Below, one piece after another: positions 26,532-35,055 of a stretch of DNA of 64,000 nt. Position 1 is the stretch's first letter. The number at the start of each line of letters is the position of its first letter. This DNA comes from Bowdeniella nasicola. Its GTDB lineage: Bacteria > Actinomycetota > Actinomycetes > Actinomycetales > Actinomycetaceae. The position numbers were made by a program, and so were the translations under genes. The notes under the pieces are model-generated. The model saw only the letters and a list, made by a program, of their open reading frames with translations. It did not search any database and had not been told where the DNA came from. The DNA is taken from contig NZ_FNQV01000012.1 of assembly GCF_900107735.1 (NCBI RefSeq), forward strand, positions 23,466 through 87,465, written 5' to 3'.

Positions 26532-29066
26532 ATGCCCGGCAAGAACCTCACCCGCCTCGAAGCGATCGAACGCGCCAGAACCGTCACCGACGTCGAGTCC
26601 TACGACGTGAACCTCGACCTCACCCGCGGCGACGAGACGTTTGGCTCTACGACGACGATCGTCTTTAACGCCGAGGCCGGAGCCGCCACCTTCATCGACC
26701 TCATCGCCGATAGCGTCGAGCGGATCGAGCTCAACGGCGAGCAGGTCGATCCCGCAGCATTTGCCGATCACCGCATCCAGCTCACGGGGCTGGCCGCCCA
26801 CAACGAACTGACGATTGCGGCCGTCTGCCGCTACACCAACACCGGCGAAGGCATGCACCGCTTCGTCGATCCGGAAGACGGCGAGGCCTACCTCTACACC
26901 CAGTTCGAGGTACCCGATGCCCGCCGCGTCTACGCCTGCTTCGAGCAGCCCGACCTGAAGGCCGCCTTCACCTTCCACATCACGGCCCCCGAGCATTGGG
27001 TCGTGGTCTCCAATGAGCCGGCGTCGGTCAGTGAGGTGGCCGGCGCCAAGCGCTGGGACTTTGCAGCCACTCCCCCGATTTCGACCTATATCACCGCGAT
27101 CGTGGCAGGCCCCTACCACGAGGTGCGCAGCGAGCTGACGAGCAGCGATGGCCGCACGATCCCGCTCGGCCTGTACTGCCGCGCCTCCCTCGCGGAGCAT
27201 CTGGACGCCGAGGAGATCTTCGACATCACGCGTCGCGGCTTTGAATTCTACGAGCGCGAGTTCGCCCGCCCCTACCCGTTCACGAAGTACGACCAGCTCT
27301 TCGTGCCCGAATACAACGCGGGCGCGATGGAAAATGCGGGCTGCGTGACCTTCCGCGATCAGTACATCTTCTCCTCCAAGCCCACCGAGTACATGATCGA
27401 GCGCCGCGTCGTGACGATCCTGCACGAGCTCGCCCACATGTGGTTCGGCGACCTCGTGACGATGAAGTGGTGGAACGACCTGTGGCTGAATGAGTCCTTC
27501 GCCGAGTTCATGTGCACGCTCGCGACGGCCGAGGCCACCCGCTGGGATCACGCCTGGACCACCTTCGCGGCCGTCGAAAAGGCCTGGGCCTACAACCAGG
27601 ATCAGCTGCCCTCCACGCATCCCATCGTCGCCGAAATCAACGACTTGGAAGACGTCGAGGTCAACTTCGACGGCATCACCTACGCCAAGGGCGCCGCCGT
27701 GCTGCGTTCCCTCGTCGCCTACGTCGGGCGCGAGCCCTTCTTTACCGGCGTGACGAACTACTTCGACAAACACGAGTGGTCCAACACGACGCTCGCCGAT
27801 TTCCTCACCGAACTCGAGGCCGCCTCCGGCCGCGATCTTGACGCCTGGTCCAAGGTGTGGCTCGAAGAAGAGGGCCTGACGATCCTGCGCCCTGAACTTC
27901 AGATCGACGACGACGGCATCATCCGCTCCGCCGCGATCATCCAGGAATCGTTCAAGGGCTCCTCCATGCGCCCCCACCGCGTCACGGTCGGCGGCTACGA
28001 GGTGATCGACGGCATCCTCACCCGCACCTACCGCGACGAGCTCGACGTCGACGGGGAGCGCACCGAACTGCCCGAGCTTGTCGGCCAGCGGGCCGGCGCG
28101 ATGCTGCTCGTCAACGACGAGGACCTCGCCTACGCCAAGATCCGGATGAGCGAGGCCTCCCTTGCGAGTGCCACGACCTACATCGACACCATGGCCGACT
28201 CACTCGCCCTCGCCGTCCTGCTCGGCTGCGCGTGGGACATGACGCGCGACGCCGAGATGAGCGGCGCCCAGTTCGTGGCCCTCGCCTCCCGCGCCCTGTC
28301 GGCCCCCGGCATGGTGCCCTCGGTACGGCACTCGCTGCTCAACCAGCTCGCCACCGCCGCCGAGCGCTTCACCGCGCCCGAGGGGCGAGCCCAGGTCATC
28401 GAGTCCTACGCCGAGACACTGCGCGACCTGCTCGCCGACGCCAAGCCGGGCAGCGATGAGCAGCTGCTCTACGCCCAGCACTACGCGAGGTTCGCCACGA
28501 CCACGGACCAGCTCGCCTACCTGCGCGGCATCGCGGGCGGCGCCATTGAGGGCCTCACGCTCGATGACGCATTGAACTGGAAACTGCTGCAGGGCCTCGT
28601 CGCTGCCGGTGCGGCTGGCGAGAGCGAGATCGTCGCCCAGTTGGAATCCGACCCGTCGCTGACCGGGCGGGAAGAGGCCGCCTTCGCGCGCGCCGCCATC
28701 CCGACGGCGGGCGCCAAACAGGCAGCCTTCGATGCCGCGCTGGGCGATGAGTCCCTGTCCAACGACGCGCTGCTGTCAACGATGCGGGGCATGTTCGCCC
28801 GCGCCTGGCAGCGCCCCGAGCTCCTCACCGGCTTCACGCCGCGCTACTTTGACGAGCTCGAGCGGATCTGGCGCGAGCGTTCCGGCCACATCGCGCAGAT
28901 GCTCGTCGGCTGGCTCTATCCGACGGAGCTGGCGGGTCTGAGCGATATCGCTGATCAGACCCGAGCCTGGCTCGAAGCGCACGAGGACGCGCCCGCCGCG
29001 CTGCGCCGCCTCGTCTCCGAGCAGCTCGACGGCGTCGAGCGCGCCGAGCGGATCCAGCAGATCTAG
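26532..29066 (+). CDS. pepN: Aminopeptidase N (M1 family)
   Basis: This 844-aa zinc aminopeptidase trims N-terminal residues from peptides. The exopeptidase motif GAMENAG is at about 264, and the zinc site HELAHMWFGDLVTMKWWNDLWLNESFAEF begins near 297, with both His and the distal Glu. The ERAP1-like C-terminal helical domain begins around 520. ATG 26532 has AAGGAG 8 bases upstream. Codon usage is strongly GC-ending like its neighbours. A hairpin terminator follows at 29077. Confidence 0.96.
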   Translation: MPGKNLTRLEAIERARTVTDVESYDVNLDLTRGDETFGSTTTIVFNAEAGAATFIDLIADSVERIELNGEQVDPAAFADHRIQLTGLAAHNELTIAAVCRYTNTGEGMHRFVDPEDGEAYLYTQFEVPDARRVYACFEQPDLKAAFTFHITAPEHWVVVSNEPASVSEVAGAKRWDFAATPPISTYITAIVAGPYHEVRSELTSSDGRTIPLGLYCRASLAEHLDAEEIFDITRRGFEFYEREFARPYPFTKYDQLFVPEYNAGAMENAGCVTFRDQYIFSSKPTEYMIERRVVTILHELAHMWFGDLVTMKWWNDLWLNESFAEFMCTLATAEATRWDHAWTTFAAVEKAWAYNQDQLPSTHPIVAEINDLEDVEVNFDGITYAKGAAVLRSLVAYVGREPFFTGVTNYFDKHEWSNTTLADFLTELEAASGRDLDAWSKVWLEEEGLTILRPELQIDDDGIIRSAAIIQESFKGSSMRPHRVTVGGYEVIDGILTRTYRDELDVDGERTELPELVGQRAGAMLLVNDEDLAYAKIRMSEASLASATTYIDTMADSLALAVLLGCAWDMTRDAEMSGAQFVALASRALSAPGMVPSVRHSLLNQLATAAERFTAPEGRAQVIESYAETLRDLLADAKPGSDEQLLYAQHYARFATTTDQLAYLRGIAGGAIEGLTLDDALNWKLLQGLVAAGAAGESEIVAQLESDPSLTGREEAAFARAAIPTAGAKQAAFDAALGDESLSNDALLSTMRGMFARAWQRPELLTGFTPRYFDELERIWRERSGHIAQMLVGWLYPTELAGLSDIADQTRAWLEAHEDAPAALRRLVSEQLDGVERAERIQQI

Positions 29067-29076
29067 CCCAGATGCC

Positions 29077-29112
29077 AAGGGGCCCGGCCAGCACGCGCTG
29101 CCCGGGCCCCTT
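29077..29112. terminator. Hairpin after pepN
   Basis: AAGGGGCCCGG (29077-29087) pairs perfectly with CCGGGCCCCTT (29102-29112) over 11 bp and a 14-base loop. It lies between the pepN stop and the convergent metF-metE remnant and probably terminates pepN transcription. Confidence 0.75.
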
Positions 29113-29123
29113 AGGTATTTGAT

Positions 29124-29903
29124 CTACGAGCTCACCTCGTCGCGTACCTCCGCGGCTGCCGCCACCAGGTTCCTGAGCGTCGCGATCGTCTCGGGATAGG
29201 CGCGCGTCTTCAGCCCGCAGTCGGGGTTCACCCACAGTTGGCGCGGGTCCAAGGCCGCGGTGGCAGCGCGCAACAGCGCGACCTCCTCCTCGAGCGTCGG
29301 AATGCGCGGGGAGTGAATATCCCAGATCCCCGCTGGCGCGAAAAACCGTGGTCGGCGACCGCCGGCAAGATATCCATCTTCGAGCGAGACGCCTCGATCG
29401 AGGTGACATCGGCGTCGAGGTTGTCGATGGCGTCCACGACGACCGCGAACTCCGAGTAACACAGGTGGGTATGGACCTGAGTGGTCGGCAAGACTCCGCT
29501 CGTCGCCAGGCGGGCGAGCGATAATCCCCCGGGGGCTGACACCCAGCGGGTCTGGCCACGAGGTGGGGTCGCCGCGCAGCGCCAAGAAATCTCGGGCGCC
29601 TTCGGCGATGAGCTCCGAAATCAGTCGGTCCAATTGCTGCCGGTTTCGCCCAACACACGTGAGATGAGCTAGGCCGGGTCGACCGGTGCGCTGGAGCACC
29701 TGGCGCAATACCGTGCGACTGAGTTCTTGGGAACTACCGGATGCACCGAAAGTCACCGACACATACTCGGGGCGTGAGTTCAGGAGCTTGACGATTCCTG
29801 CCCAGGGGGCGGAATGCGGATCTGGTACCCGCGGTGGGAACAGTTCGTAAGAGATCACCGGGCTCGTTCTGCCCGATCTGCGGTACACGTCGGTGAGCGT
29901 CAC
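29124..29903 (-). pseudogene. metF-metE deletion fusion remnant
   Basis: The N-terminal third is methylenetetrahydrofolate reductase: SPVISYELFPPRVPDPHS, EYVSVTFGASGSSQELSRTVL and LAHLTCVGRNRQQLDRLISEL up to ARDFLALRGDP. The C-terminal part is cobalamin-independent methionine synthase: TQVHTHLCYSEFAVVVDAID, then GIWDIHSPRIPTLEEEVALL and LWVNPDCGLKTRAYPETIATL. The join falls near 29520-29570. Within the metE part the reading frame slips at a T5 run (complement, 29341-29345), so only one end is in frame. About half of metF and most of metE are missing. This is best explained by a deletion in a former metF-metE operon; neither enzyme can be active. Confidence 0.85.
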
Positions 29904-30280
29904 GGCTGAACCCTCACTCGCAGCGTGCCCCCGCAGAGGCGGCAGTCGTCGGCCGGTGCCTCCGCTTCCTCGGCGATGAGGTACGGGCGAAAGATGCCGG
30001 GTCAGATGGGTATAGGGGTGCTATGGCAAGAGCGGTAGTCATGGTGGTGTTCCTGCAAGGACGGTTCGGGCCGGGTCCAGGGTTGGGCTCTGACGGGCAC
30101 GCGGACTTCCGAATGTGTGCGCAGGAGAAAGGTCAAGAGGACCGAGGCGCGCTGACGTGCTCGTCAGCCAAACATTCGCAGGAACACGAATGCAGTATAA
30201 ATGGGCGCGACCGCGAGCTGAAAGACGCGTCCACATCGTTGACAACGTGGCGCGCGTTAAGGAATATTGCTCGATTCAGG
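29904..30280. other. Decayed leader region of the former methionine operon
   Basis: No intact gene is seen. On the minus strand a good -10 box TATACT lies at 30199-30194. Further down, a small frame reads GIFRPYLIAEEAEAPADDCR and CGGTLRVRVQP, ending with a TGA that overlaps the metF GTG. An ATG frame beginning MTTALAIAPLYPSDP would join it if one base were changed. The region is inferred to be the promoter and a short, possibly frameshifted first gene of the methionine operon. Confidence 0.4.
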
Positions 30281-30742
30281 CTAGGACATCGCGACCGAAA
30301 AGAGCGCTCCGCCCGCCTCCACGTGTTCACCGGCTAGCCGCGTGATGTGGCGTGCCTCCCCCATCGCAACGACCGGGGTAATGGGAAGGAAGTTCCCAAT
30401 CTTCGAGATATCCCAAGCGCACATCAGTTGGCCTTGTGCCAGCCTCGAGTCCTTGGCCACGTGCCAGGAAAACCCCCGCCCTTGCAGCGCAACGGTATCA
30501 AGTCCTAGGTGCACGAGAATCGGGGCACTCTCATCGGGTGTAGTGACACAGGCGTGCGGGTGCCAGGCAGTGATGATGCCAGCGATGGGTGCCACGACGG
30601 GGATCCGCTCGCGTTCCGGCCAAATCGCGACGCCGGGACCGAGGACCTGGCCGGAAAAGATGTCGTCCGGGACATCGGACAGGTCGACGACGTGCCCACC
30701 AAAGGGCGCTCTGACCGTGAGCTCAGCCGCCGAGCCAGCCAT
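30281..30742 (-). CDS. PTS glucose-type EIIA domain protein
   Basis: This 153-aa stand-alone EIIA of the glucose superfamily has TVRAPFGGHVVDLSDVPDDIFSGQVLGPGVAIWP, PVVAPIAGIITAWHPHACVT and the phosphorylation site APILVHLGLDTVALQG, in which His (about 78) accepts phosphate from HPr. It ends with HITRLAGEHVEAGGALFSV. It lies four bases from the malQ stop on the same strand, so it is expressed upstream of malQ. EIIA and EIIB are separate polypeptides here; the EIIC permease is not in the window. Confidence 0.92.
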   Translation of the reverse strand: MAGSAAELTVRAPFGGHVVDLSDVPDDIFSGQVLGPGVAIWPERERIPVVAPIAGIITAWHPHACVTTPDESAPILVHLGLDTVALQGRGFSWHVAKDSRLAQGQLMCAWDISKIGNFLPITPVVAMGEARHITRLAGEHVEAGGALFSVAMS

Positions 30743-30745
30743 GTC

Positions 30746-32887
30746 CTAGTGCGATCCCAGGCGGTCGCGTACGCCGAGCGCTTCGCGCACGGTGTGGATC
30801 AGCGACGTGAGCCGCCCGTTGTCTGGCAAATCCTCCACGAGGATCGATGCGCCGGTGCCATCACCGAGCGGAATCTTCCAGTTGGGGTATTCCTGGTCCG
30901 TGCCGGGCTGGTTCTGCGTCCGACGCTCCCCCACCATGTCGGTAAGCGAGATTCCGAGGAGTTGGCTCGGCGTCAGCGTGATGTAGCGGTGCATCGCTTC
31001 GACGATCTCGCGTTCCGTGGGATCGTCGCCGATGAGCCCGTACTCACGCAGGCGGTTGAGCATGCGCTCGCGTTCCGCGAGTGCCTCCGCGCGGACCTGT
31101 TCCACCGGGTCGACGAGCAGGCCGAGGCGCTCTCGAACATCGACGTGCTCACCGGCGAGGTAACCTGCCGCGGGCGGCATGTCGTGGGTGTCGACGGTCG
31201 CGAGCGCCAGGTGACGGTAATCTTCGGGACGCTTCGGCAGCCCGTCCTCGCCGTACTCGAACCACATGACCGAGGTCCCAAAGATCCCGCGCTCCGTCAG
31301 GTAGTCGCGCACCCACGGCTCGACGGTCCCGAGATCCTCGCCGATGAGCGCGGCGCCGGCGCGGTGCGCCTCGAGCAGCAAGACCCCGATCATGGCCTCG
31401 TGATCGAAGCGAACATAGGTGCCGTCACCGGGCGATGCGCCCTGCGGAATCCACCAGAGGCGGAAGAACCCAATAATGTGGTCCACCCGGATCGCACCGG
31501 CGTGACGCAACACGGTGCGGAGCATGTCTCGTAGCGGTTCGTAGCCGCGCTCAGCGAGGGCATCGGGGCGCCACGGCGGCTGGGACCAGTTCTGGCCCTG
31601 CTGGTTGTACATGTCTGGCGGAGCGCCCACCTCGATGCCGCGCGCGAAGACATCTTGCAACGCCCACGCGTCGGCGCCTCCGGGATGCACACCGACCGCT
31701 AGGTCCTGCATGAGGCCGAGGCCCATCCCGGTGTCGATCGCGTCGGCTTGTGCGCGCTGCAGCTGCTGGTCGATGATCCACTGCAGCCAGCAGAAGTAAT
31801 CGATCCGCTCGGCAAGCTCGATGCGCAGCAACCGGGTGCGCGGCGAGGACGGGTGGGAGACCGACTCCGGCCATTGCTCGCCGCGGTAGCGTTCCGCGAG
31901 TGCGCACCACAGGGCGAAGTCCTCCAGGCCCTGGCCCATCTCGCTGCGGAAGCGCTCGAATTCGCGGCGCCGGGCGGGCGACAGCCCGTGCGCGTAGATG
32001 ACGGCGAGGGCTTGGCTCTTTGCTCGCCAGGACGCATCGCGATCGATGGGCTCGGGCGAGTCGTTATCGCCTTCAACCTCCTGCTGCGCCCAGCGGACAA
32101 GAGATCGCTGCGGGCCGGTGAGGTAGGCAACCTCCTCGATGTCCTCGGGCCGGATGTAGAGCGGAGAGACGAAGCGGCGCGACGTCGGCAGATAGGGCGA
32201 GGGCGTGATGGGCGGGAACATCTCGGCCGCATGCAGCGGGTTGATGAGAAGGAAGTCGGCTCCCATCGAACCGAAGAACGAACCGAGCTCGGCTAGATCG
32301 CGTGCATCGCCCATCCCCCACGAGTCCTTGGAACGCACCGAATACAGCTGGGCCATCGTGCCCCAGCCGCGGCCCGTGGCAAGCGTGGGCTCGGCCAGCC
32401 GCTCCGGAGTGACCGCGAGCGGCGCCCGAGTCGTCGACCCATCATCAAGCGTGGCCACCACCGTGTGCCAGCCCAGCGGAAGGTTGCTCGGCAGCACGAA
32501 GGTTGCCTGCCCCGTCAGCACCCCGTCCACCTCACGCGGCTCGACCCAGTGGTCCTTTTGCCCCAGCTGCCAGCTCCCGCCGCCTTCCAAGACGACGGAA
32601 ACCTCGACGCTGCGCCCGTGCGGAAGGTGGACCGGCACGTCGTGTTCGTGGCCTTCGCGCACGACGAGGCAGGCCGGTAGCAGGCGGCGCCAGGGGGCGA
32701 GATCGACGTCGGCGATCGCCTGGTGCACATCCTCATCGGTGGTGAGCTGAAAGCCGAGCGCGGCGAGCACTCGAATGAGCGTCTCATCGGATACCTGGCG
32801 ATGGGCGCCGTGAAAGTCCCAGAATTCGGTGGCGACCCCGTTGAGGTCGGCGAGGTGACGAAGGGCGTCGGAGTTGTCGATGCTCAT
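30746..32887 (-). CDS. malQ: 4-alpha-glucanotransferase (amylomaltase)
   Basis: This 713-aa GH77 enzyme transfers maltosyl units between maltodextrins. Actinobacterial MalQ has an N-terminal carbohydrate-binding extension (about 1-165), here LRHLADLNGVATEFWDFHGAHRQVSDETLIRVLAALG. The barrel then contains LYSVRSKDSWGMGDARDLAELGSFFGSMGADFLLINPLHAAEM, the nucleophile region AIRVDHIIGFFRLWWIPQG, the acid/base ALIGEDLGTVEPWV and VDTHDMPPAAGYLAG. The start is ATG 32887; upstream ATGs would overlap the EIIB terminator. Its position among PTS genes links maltodextrin use to glucose uptake. Confidence 0.95.
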   Translation of the reverse strand: MSIDNSDALRHLADLNGVATEFWDFHGAHRQVSDETLIRVLAALGFQLTTDEDVHQAIADVDLAPWRRLLPACLVVREGHEHDVPVHLPHGRSVEVSVVLEGGGSWQLGQKDHWVEPREVDGVLTGQATFVLPSNLPLGWHTVVATLDDGSTTRAPLAVTPERLAEPTLATGRGWGTMAQLYSVRSKDSWGMGDARDLAELGSFFGSMGADFLLINPLHAAEMFPPITPSPYLPTSRRFVSPLYIRPEDIEEVAYLTGPQRSLVRWAQQEVEGDNDSPEPIDRDASWRAKSQALAVIYAHGLSPARRREFERFRSEMGQGLEDFALWCALAERYRGEQWPESVSHPSSPRTRLLRIELAERIDYFCWLQWIIDQQLQRAQADAIDTGMGLGLMQDLAVGVHPGGADAWALQDVFARGIEVGAPPDMYNQQGQNWSQPPWRPDALAERGYEPLRDMLRTVLRHAGAIRVDHIIGFFRLWWIPQGASPGDGTYVRFDHEAMIGVLLLEAHRAGAALIGEDLGTVEPWVRDYLTERGIFGTSVMWFEYGEDGLPKRPEDYRHLALATVDTHDMPPAAGYLAGEHVDVRERLGLLVDPVEQVRAEALAERERMLNRLREYGLIGDDPTEREIVEAMHRYITLTPSQLLGISLTDMVGERRTQNQPGTDQEYPNWKIPLGDGTGASILVEDLPDNGRLTSLIHTVREALGVRDRLGSH

Positions 32888-32929
32888 GAGGTTCCCACCT
32901 GTGAGGTTTCGCGAGTGAACGGTCGGCAT

Positions 32930-32957
32930 AAAAACCGCCCCGCGACAAGCGGGACGG
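32930..32957 (-). terminator. Rho-independent terminator after the EIIB gene
   Basis: On the minus strand CCGTCCCGC and GCGGGGCGG pair over 9 bp (one wobble) around a 5-base loop and are followed by five T residues (plus-strand AAAAA at 32930-32934). This is the clearest classical terminator in the window and separates the EIIB gene from malQ. Confidence 0.88.
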
Positions 32958-32971
32958 CCCGGATTTCAATC

Positions 32972-33220
32972 CTATTCTTCGGCCATCATGCCATTGATGT
33001 TCTCGGCGATCGCCTCGGCTTCGGGGCCGACGACGACCTGGACCACGTGGCCGGATCGCACTACGCCATAGACGCCGTCGATCCGCAAGCCCTCTTCACT
33101 GACGGCCTCTGGGTCCTTGACCTGGACGCGCAGTCGCGTGATGCACGACTCCAGCTCCTCGATGTTGTCCTTGCCTCCGAGTCCGGCCAGAATTTCAGCT
33201 GCGTTGCTCATGTCACCCAT
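32972..33220 (-). CDS. PTS glucose-type EIIB domain protein
   Basis: This 82-aa protein is a single EIIB domain of the glucose family: AAEILAGLGGKDNIEELESCITRLRVQVKDPEAV holds the phosphocysteine in the signature CITRLRV, and GVVRSGHVVQVVVGPEAEAIAENI closes the fold. It passes phosphate from EIIA to the sugar bound in EIIC. ATG 33220 is used; ATG 33211 is equally possible. It is divergent from ptsI, and a strong terminator follows it. Confidence 0.92.
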   Translation of the reverse strand: MGDMSNAAEILAGLGGKDNIEELESCITRLRVQVKDPEAVSEEGLRIDGVYGVVRSGHVVQVVVGPEAEAIAENINGMMAEE

Positions 33221-33342
33221 CTCATTTCTTGCGTTCCGACTCCGTAACTATCCTCACACCAGTATCGCACTAACCGCGGGCTTCGGCGATGCTACCGGCT
33301 GAGCAAGTTGGCACAATGGAAATCGGACCGAGGAGGTTTTCC

Positions 33343-35049
33343 ATGACAGGCGTACACGAAGCTGATCGCGATAAGCATGTCCGTACCCGCTACCACGGCA
33401 TCGGGGTCAGCCCCGGCCGCGCCGTCGGCCCGATCGCACGCGTCTTTCCCCGGGTGAGCGAGCCTCGCGCTCGATTCCTCCCTCCCGAGCGCCACGCCGA
33501 CGCCGAGGTCGAGCGCATCTATGAAGCGGCCAAGCAGACGGCCGAGAACCTCTCGCTGCGCGCCCAGCTCGCCGCGGGTCAAGCCGCCGAGGTATTGACG
33601 ACGGCCGCGCAAATCGCTGAAGACCCCGTGCTGTTAGAGGGCGCGAGCGATCTTGTGCGCTCACGCCAGCTCGTTCCCACCCGCGCGGTATGGGAGGCCG
33701 CGGGCTCGCTCGCTGACCAGCTCCGAGAAATGGGCGGTTACCTCGCTGAGCGCGCGCTCGATGTCTACGACGTGCGCGACCGCATCATTGCGCGCCTCAT
33801 CGGCCGTCCCGCGCCGGGCCTTCCCACTCCGGATCGGGAACACATCCTGTGGGCCTCCGATCTCGCGCCCTCTGATGCTGCCCAATTGGACGCCGCAAAG
33901 GTGCTCGGCATCGTCCTGCAGGAGGGTGGCCCCACCTCGCACACCGCGATCGTCGCCCGCGAACTCGGAATTCCGGCCGTCGTCGCGGCGCAGTCATCGA
34001 GCGCACTGAAGGACGGCGATATCGTCCTGATCAACGGCGCCGCGGGCACCGTCACGCTCGACCCCACCGAGGAGCAGATCGCAGCCGCACAGCAACAGAT
34101 CGTGCGCCGCGAGTTTTCCGGCACGGGCCAGCTCGCCGACGGCCACCACGTTCCGCTGCTCGCCAATATTTCGGACGCGGCTGGTGCCCGCGCCGCTCGC
34201 GAGATGAAGGCCGAAGGCATCGGGCTGTTGCGTACCGAGCTGTGGTTCCTCGGCTATCCCGAAGAGCCCTCCGTCGCCGATCAGGTCGAAAAGTTCACGG
34301 ACGTCTTCACCGCTGCCCCAAACGGGCGAATCGTCGTGCGCACCCTCGACGCGGGCTCCGATAAGCCCATGCCGTTCCTCCCCATGGGCCACGAAGCGAA
34401 CCCCGCCCTCGGGGTTCGCGGCTACCGCATGGTCCGAAAGTTCCCCGACGTTCTCACGCGCCAACTCGATGCGATTGCGCAGGCGCAGCGTGCCACCGGA
34501 GCTGACGTGCACGTCATGGCTCCGATGATCTCCACGGTGAGCGAAGCCTCCGATTTCGTCGACGCCTGCCGCGCCCGGGGCCTGAACCACGCCGGCATCA
34601 TGGTCGAGGTCCCCTCCTCCGCGCTGCGGGCGGGCCAGATCCTCGCGAGCGCCGACTTCGCCTCCATCGGCACGAACGACCTCAGCCAATACACGATGGG
34701 CGCCGACCGCCTCCAGGGCGTGCTCGCTGACCTCGCTGACCCGTGGCATCCGGCAGTCCTCGATCTCATCAAGCTGACGTGCGCCGGGGGCGCGCAGCAA
34801 GATCGTCCCGTCGGTGTCTGCGGCGAGGCCGCCGCCGACCCTGCGCTCGCGATCGTCCTCGTCGGGCTGGGCGTTTCGACGCTGTCCATGACACCGCGCT
34901 CCATCCCCGATGTCGCCGCAGCTCTCGGGGCCGTCACGCTTGCCGAAGCACGTGAGGCCGCGGGTATCGCGCTCGCCGCGTCGGGAGCGCGCAGCGCCCG
35001 CCAAGCGGTGCGTGACCGCCTCGATGCCCTAACCGAACTCGGATTGTGA
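33343..35049 (+). CDS. ptsI: Phosphoenolpyruvate--protein phosphotransferase (PTS enzyme I)
   Basis: This 568-aa enzyme I transfers phosphate from PEP to HPr. The phosphohistidine is in LQEGGPTSHTAIVARELGIPAVV (His about 198). The PEP-binding barrel contains AEGIGLLRTELWFLGYPEEPS, NPALGVRGYRMV, the signature DFASIGTNDLSQYTMGADR and GVCGEAAADPALAIVLVGLGVSTLSMTP. ATG 33343 has a perfect AGGAGG 6 bases upstream, which rules out the longer frame from 33289. It is divergent from the EIIB gene and six bases ahead of the thioesterase gene. Confidence 0.96.
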   Translation: MTGVHEADRDKHVRTRYHGIGVSPGRAVGPIARVFPRVSEPRARFLPPERHADAEVERIYEAAKQTAENLSLRAQLAAGQAAEVLTTAAQIAEDPVLLEGASDLVRSRQLVPTRAVWEAAGSLADQLREMGGYLAERALDVYDVRDRIIARLIGRPAPGLPTPDREHILWASDLAPSDAAQLDAAKVLGIVLQEGGPTSHTAIVARELGIPAVVAAQSSSALKDGDIVLINGAAGTVTLDPTEEQIAAAQQQIVRREFSGTGQLADGHHVPLLANISDAAGARAAREMKAEGIGLLRTELWFLGYPEEPSVADQVEKFTDVFTAAPNGRIVVRTLDAGSDKPMPFLPMGHEANPALGVRGYRMVRKFPDVLTRQLDAIAQAQRATGADVHVMAPMISTVSEASDFVDACRARGLNHAGIMVEVPSSALRAGQILASADFASIGTNDLSQYTMGADRLQGVLADLADPWHPAVLDLIKLTCAGGAQQDRPVGVCGEAAADPALAIVLVGLGVSTLSMTPRSIPDVAAALGAVTLAEAREAAGIALAASGARSARQAVRDRLDALTELGL

Positions 35050-35055
35050 GGAGCT

